A stretch of DNA of 64,000 nt, from positions 12,106-76,105 of the forward strand of contig JBGUEO010000023.1 in assembly GCA_041821315.1 (NCBI GenBank), written 5' to 3'. Source of the stretch: DIGJ01 sp041821315 (lineage in GTDB: Bacteria; Bacillota; Clostridia; Lachnospirales; Lachnospiraceae). The position numbers and the translations under genes were made by a program. Below, in pieces: positions 60,803-64,000 of this stretch. Each line of letters opens with the position of its first letter. Positions within the stretch are counted from its first letter, which is position 1. Below the pieces are notes generated by a model, which saw only the letters and a list, made by a program, of their open reading frames with translations, was not told where the DNA came from and made no database searches.

Positions 60803-63800
60803 CTATTTTATTTTTACCTTTATCTTTTTATATACTCCATTTTGAGCATATGCATAGATATAACAAGTTCCTTTTGATATGGCTTTTATATTGCCATTTC
60901 TGCTTACTCTTGCAATGGCCTTATTTGATGATTCATACCGGATTTCTACCGTATGTTTTTTCATCTTTTTACCTTTTGATAATACCACCTGACCGGTCAC
61001 TATCTTTGATTTTCCCACTGCTAATTTTATTACTGAAGTATCTACTGTTACCTTTGCTGGATTGTCATATGCTTTACTTGTCGTACTCGAATGAATGACC
61101 TTAGATATTGCAATTATAACTTTCTTTCCATTTATTACTTTATAGGCCTTAACCCTATATTTATAATAAGTAGCTTTGTTCAGGTTCTTGTTTTTATAGC
61201 TTGTTATCTTTCCTGATACATCTGCGAGTTTGACCAGCTTATTATCTCTACCACATGGTGCACCATAGATTATATATCCATCCGCTCCTGATACCTTTTT
61301 ATAGTTCAGTTTTTGTGAGGTCTTTGCCGCTGTTGCTGACAGCCTCAGATGATAGAAGTCATTCACTACGGTTACGATATTCTCACTTCCATCGACATCA
61401 GCATCCTTATATGTTAATACATAGGTAGAAAATCGGTCTGTCTGAAAGGTAAAAAGATGTGTAATCGAATCATATGTTCCTTCAAGAGTAGTTGCCGTTC
61501 CTTCATGGATTCGAATAACCTGATAAATTCTGTCCTTCTCTCCATGCGTGCTACGGATTTCTTCTGGTATTTCAACACTAATACTAATCCTATCCGTAGT
61601 CTCTGTTATTTTAGTCTCTGTTCCATTTCCAATCTGCTTATAGAGAGATAAATCAATATATAAGACGGATGTATCTTTGGTAAGCTTCTTTTCAATCAGC
61701 TTTTTATCATCTGCATTTACAGAGTCACTGATATCCGTGATCTTCAAGATAACGTTTGCAGTTTCTCCTGTCGCTATTTTCTTAAGTTCCTCTTTTGTGA
61801 ATACGGTATTTTTCAAATTCTCTGTTATATCATTTAGTTTTGTAGCAGGTGCACTGTTATCTTGTTGCTGATTCTTAATAATTACCTCATTGTTTTTTTT
61901 GTTATCGGCATTTCCAGCATTACCATTAAAGGATGGAACCGGTGCAGGCAAATTCACTTTCAGACTTATCGCTTCTGTTAATTGCCCGCTATGAAAAGCC
62001 AATTGGGCATCTATCACTCCGGCATCATTTATCGCTCTCAATCCAGTAAATGTGACTACGCCTGCACTTGCAGTTTCACTTGTCGTACCGCTAAGTGTCC
62101 ATAAACCTGTATCCCGTTTAGAGACGATAATTACTGTAGTGTTATCATTGGTACATATATTACCATAGATATCCTTTATTGTTACCATTGGCTGCTGCGC
62201 AAACTGTCCACTGTTCACTGTAGGGGCTATGATATCCCGTGTCACTTCTATGCGTGCTGCAGTTAATGGAAGTGGTGTAATTACAAGACTATTGGTTACA
62301 AGTGTATCCACACCTACAATAGAAAATCTAATAGTCTGCGAAGCTGCCTTATTGAGTTGCAAATTGACTGTCCCAACACCATTTACGAAAGAAACCGTAC
62401 TATCTGTTGAACCATCTGCTTCTAAAGTCGTTCCTCCAAAACTGCCATAGCTCCCATCCGTTGCCTTCTGATATCCGATTACCGTTACTGTCTTATTTCC
62501 TGTAAAGCTTGTATCTGTTCCTCCCAGTGTGTCTATGACTGTGATGATAATCTGATTATTATCACCAGCTATAGGTGTCAACGTACTCGCTGCTGCATGA
62601 GGTGGTGTTACTGGATCCGTTGCGTCCGATGTCCATTGTGCATAGAGTGTTACATCACTCGTTCCCATAGTAAAGGTATCCTCTGCTGCATAGCTTGTTC
62701 CACTTCCATCCGTTGCCGTATTCCACCCGGCAAAGCTTGCATGTGTTTTTACCAAACTTCCCGTATTCCCTAAGACCGTCACGGAGTCACCGTTATAGTA
62801 TGCACTACCATCCACTGGCACACTGCCACCAGTTGACCCATTCCCATGATAGGTTACGCCATATGTTGTATCTGACGTCCATTGTGCATAGAGTGTTACC
62901 GCACTCGTTCCCATGGCAAAAGTATCCTCTGCTGCATAGCTTGTTCCACTTCCATCCGTTGCCGTATTCCACCCGGCAAAGCTTGCATGTGTTTTTACCA
63001 AACTTCCGGTATTCCCTAACACCGTCACGGTAGCACCGTTATAGTATGTACTACCATCCACTGGCACACTGCCAGCAGTTGCTCCATTTGCATGATAGGT
63101 TACGCCATACGTTGCGTCCGACGTCCATTGTGCATAGAGTGTTACCGCACTCGTTCCCATGGCAAAGGTATCCTCTGCTGCATAGCTTGTTCCACTTCCA
63201 TCCGTTTCCGTATTCCACCCGGCAAAGCTTGCATGTGTTTTTACCAAACTTCCCGTATTCCCTAAGACCGTCACGGAGTCACCGTTATAGTATGCACTAC
63301 CATCCACTGGCACACTGCCACCAGTTGACCCATTCCCATGATAGGTTACGCCATATGTTGTATCTGACGTCCATTGTGCATAGAGTGTTACCGCACTCGT
63401 TCCCATGGCAAAGGTATCCTCTGCTGCATAGCTTGTTCCACTTCCATCCGTTTCCGTATTCCACCCGGCAAAGCTTGCATGTGTTTTTACCAAACTTCCG
63501 GTATTCCCTAACACCGTCACGGTAGCACCGTTATAGTATGTACTACCATCCACTGGCACACTGCCAGCGGTTGACCCATTCCCATTATAGGTTATATTAT
63601 ACGTCGTATCCGATGTCCATTGTGCATAGAGTGTTACCGCACTCGTTCCCATAGTAAAGGTATCCTCTGCTGCATAGCTTGTTCCACTTCCATCCGTTGC
63701 CGTATTCCACCCGGCAAAGCTTGCATGTGTTTTTACCAAACTTCCCGTATTCCCTAAGACAGTCACGGAGTCACCGTCATAGTATGCACTACCATCCACT

Positions 63801-64000
63801 GGCACACTGCCACCGGTTGACCCATTCCCATGATAGGTTATATTATACGTCGTATCTGACGTCCATTGTGCATAGAGTGTTACCGCACTCGTTCCCATGG
63901 CAAAAGTATCCTCTGCTGCATAGCTTGTTCCACTTCCATCCGTTTCCGTATTCCACCCGGCAAAGCTTGCATGTGTTTTTACCAAACTTCCCGTATTCCC
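60803..64000 (-). CDS. InlB-repeat and Big_2 surface protein, 5' truncated
   Basis: Very large secreted or surface protein whose N-terminus lies beyond the right edge; 1065 codons are visible and the frame is open to 64000. It has six 82-residue repeats of the InlB B-repeat/Listeria-Bacteroides type (HASFAGWNT, GTSYAAEDTF, VTLYAQWTSD). Invasin/Ig-like beta domains follow (ITVIDTLGGTDTSFTGNKTV, VTIKDIYGNICTNDNTTV), then a mixed linker and an Ig/Fn3-like domain (VSGADGYIIYGAPCGRDNKL). A C-terminal Big_2-like domain ends the protein (VKLAVGKSK-like KLAVGKSKIVTGQV, SSNKAIARVSRNGNIKAISK). No LPXTG sorting signal is at the C-terminus. Role is probably adhesion or envelope structure. Confidence 0.88.
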   Translation of the reverse strand, partial: GNTGSLVKTHASFAGWNTETDGSGTSYAAEDTFAMGTSAVTLYAQWTSDTTYNITYHGNGSTGGSVPVDGSAYYDGDSVTVLGNTGSLVKTHASFAGWNTATDGSGTSYAAEDTFTMGTSAVTLYAQWTSDTTYNITYNGNGSTAGSVPVDGSTYYNGATVTVLGNTGSLVKTHASFAGWNTETDGSGTSYAAEDTFAMGTSAVTLYAQWTSDTTYGVTYHGNGSTGGSVPVDGSAYYNGDSVTVLGNTGSLVKTHASFAGWNTETDGSGTSYAAEDTFAMGTSAVTLYAQWTSDATYGVTYHANGATAGSVPVDGSTYYNGATVTVLGNTGSLVKTHASFAGWNTATDGSGTSYAAEDTFAMGTSAVTLYAQWTSDTTYGVTYHGNGSTGGSVPVDGSAYYNGDSVTVLGNTGSLVKTHASFAGWNTATDGSGTSYAAEDTFTMGTSDVTLYAQWTSDATDPVTPPHAAASTLTPIAGDNNQIIITVIDTLGGTDTSFTGNKTVTVIGYQKATDGSYGSFGGTTLEADGSTDSTVSFVNGVGTVNLQLNKAASQTIRFSIVGVDTLVTNSLVITPLPLTAARIEVTRDIIAPTVNSGQFAQQPMVTIKDIYGNICTNDNTTVIIVSKRDTGLWTLSGTTSETASAGVVTFTGLRAINDAGVIDAQLAFHSGQLTEAISLKVNLPAPVPSFNGNAGNADNKKNNEVIIKNQQQDNSAPATKLNDITENLKNTVFTKEELKKIATGETANVILKITDISDSVNADDKKLIEKKLTKDTSVLYIDLSLYKQIGNGTETKITETTDRISISVEIPEEIRSTHGEKDRIYQVIRIHEGTATTLEGTYDSITHLFTFQTDRFSTYVLTYKDADVDGSENIVTVVNDFYHLRLSATAAKTSQKLNYKKVSGADGYIIYGAPCGRDNKLVKLADVSGKITSYKNKNLNKATYYKYRVKAYKVINGKKVIIAISKVIHSSTTSKAYDNPAKVTVDTSVIKLAVGKSKIVTGQVVLSKGKKMKKHTVEIRYESSNKAIARVSRNGNIKAISKGTCYIYAYAQNGVYKKIKVKIK
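62626..64000 (-). repeat. Six 246-bp tandem repeats in strict A/B alternation
   Basis: The anchor CATAGAGTGTTAC recurs at 62641, 62887, 63133, 63379, 63625 and 63871, exactly 246 bp apart. Linker type A reads GSTGGSVPVDGSAYY and type B TAGSVPVDGSTYYNGAT. From the right edge they run A, B, A, B, A, i.e. a 492-bp higher-order unit. The array continues past the window. Confidence 0.95.

Noticed and set aside
62695..63525. Plus-strand reading frames rich in His, Pro and Ser across the repeat array
   Set aside because: They are exact antisense shadows of the 246-bp coding repeats, which is why they look repetitive. No ribosome site or promoter is seen.
62626..64000. CRISPR-like array
   Set aside because: Period is 246 bp, the whole unit is conserved and in frame, and there are no short unique spacers or cas genes.
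1..64000. Mobile elements, prophage, tRNA and rRNA genes
   Set aside because: No transposase, integrase, phage structural gene, terminal inverted repeats or recognisable tRNA/rRNA sequence was found by eye.

Overview
The window is AT-rich, densely coded DNA from a low-GC Firmicute. Lachnospiraceae or related Clostridia is the best fit. This is inferred from a McsA-McsB-ClpC operon, Firmicute-type AddAB, a glutaminyl-tRNA synthetase, a eukaryote-like HisA, many chemotaxis and c-di-GMP proteins, preQ1 and purine riboswitches, and surface proteins with SH3b, InlB and Big_2-type domains. I see no rRNA, tRNA, insertion sequence, prophage or CRISPR array. It reads as ordinary chromosome with several unusual cassettes. 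Both ends cut through genes: a GH2 glycosidase on the left and a large repeat-containing surface protein on the right.

Region 1 (1-7.5 kb) is a purine-catabolism block. Guanine deaminase (guaD) converts guanine to xanthine, and a three-subunit molybdenum hydroxylase (xdhA-xdhB-xdhC) would oxidise xanthine. Each transcription unit has its own sigma-A-like promoter followed by a guanine-class riboswitch. In both leaders the 3' half of the aptamer is also the left arm of a long intrinsic terminator, so ligand binding should switch transcription ON. Both aptamers depart from consensus at core junction positions. A xanthine phosphoribosyltransferase (xpt, 26 kb) has no riboswitch.

Region 2 (7.5-16.9 kb) holds an operon of nuclease-helicase, HAD phosphatase and HD-domain protein, then glnS-DUF2225 and a SleB-like hydrolase. 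It ends with a queuosine-salvage unit: preQ1-I riboswitch, a QueL-like radical SAM enzyme and a YhhQ transporter.

Region 3 (17-34 kb) holds a chemoreceptor, the operon truA-proA-proC-yfcE-hisA, a GGDEF-EAL protein and xpt. It ends with a stress operon in which a GntR/YtrA-type regulator takes the place usually held by CtsR ahead of mcsA-mcsB-clpC, followed by radA.

Region 4 (34-54 kb) holds envelope proteins (a cohesin-like anchored protein, an SH3b-glucosaminidase, and a duplicated tyrosine phosphatase with LysM), then hslO, udk, addB-addA and nadE. A 6S RNA gene lies between nadE and a glycosyltransferase.

Region 5 (54.7-64 kb) holds a structured leader, then a cassette of condensation-like acyltransferase, zinc-ribbon membrane protein and HSL-type esterase. 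A second chemoreceptor and a cold-shock protein with a long structured leader follow. The region ends in a surface protein with six 246-bp repeats in strict A/B alternation.
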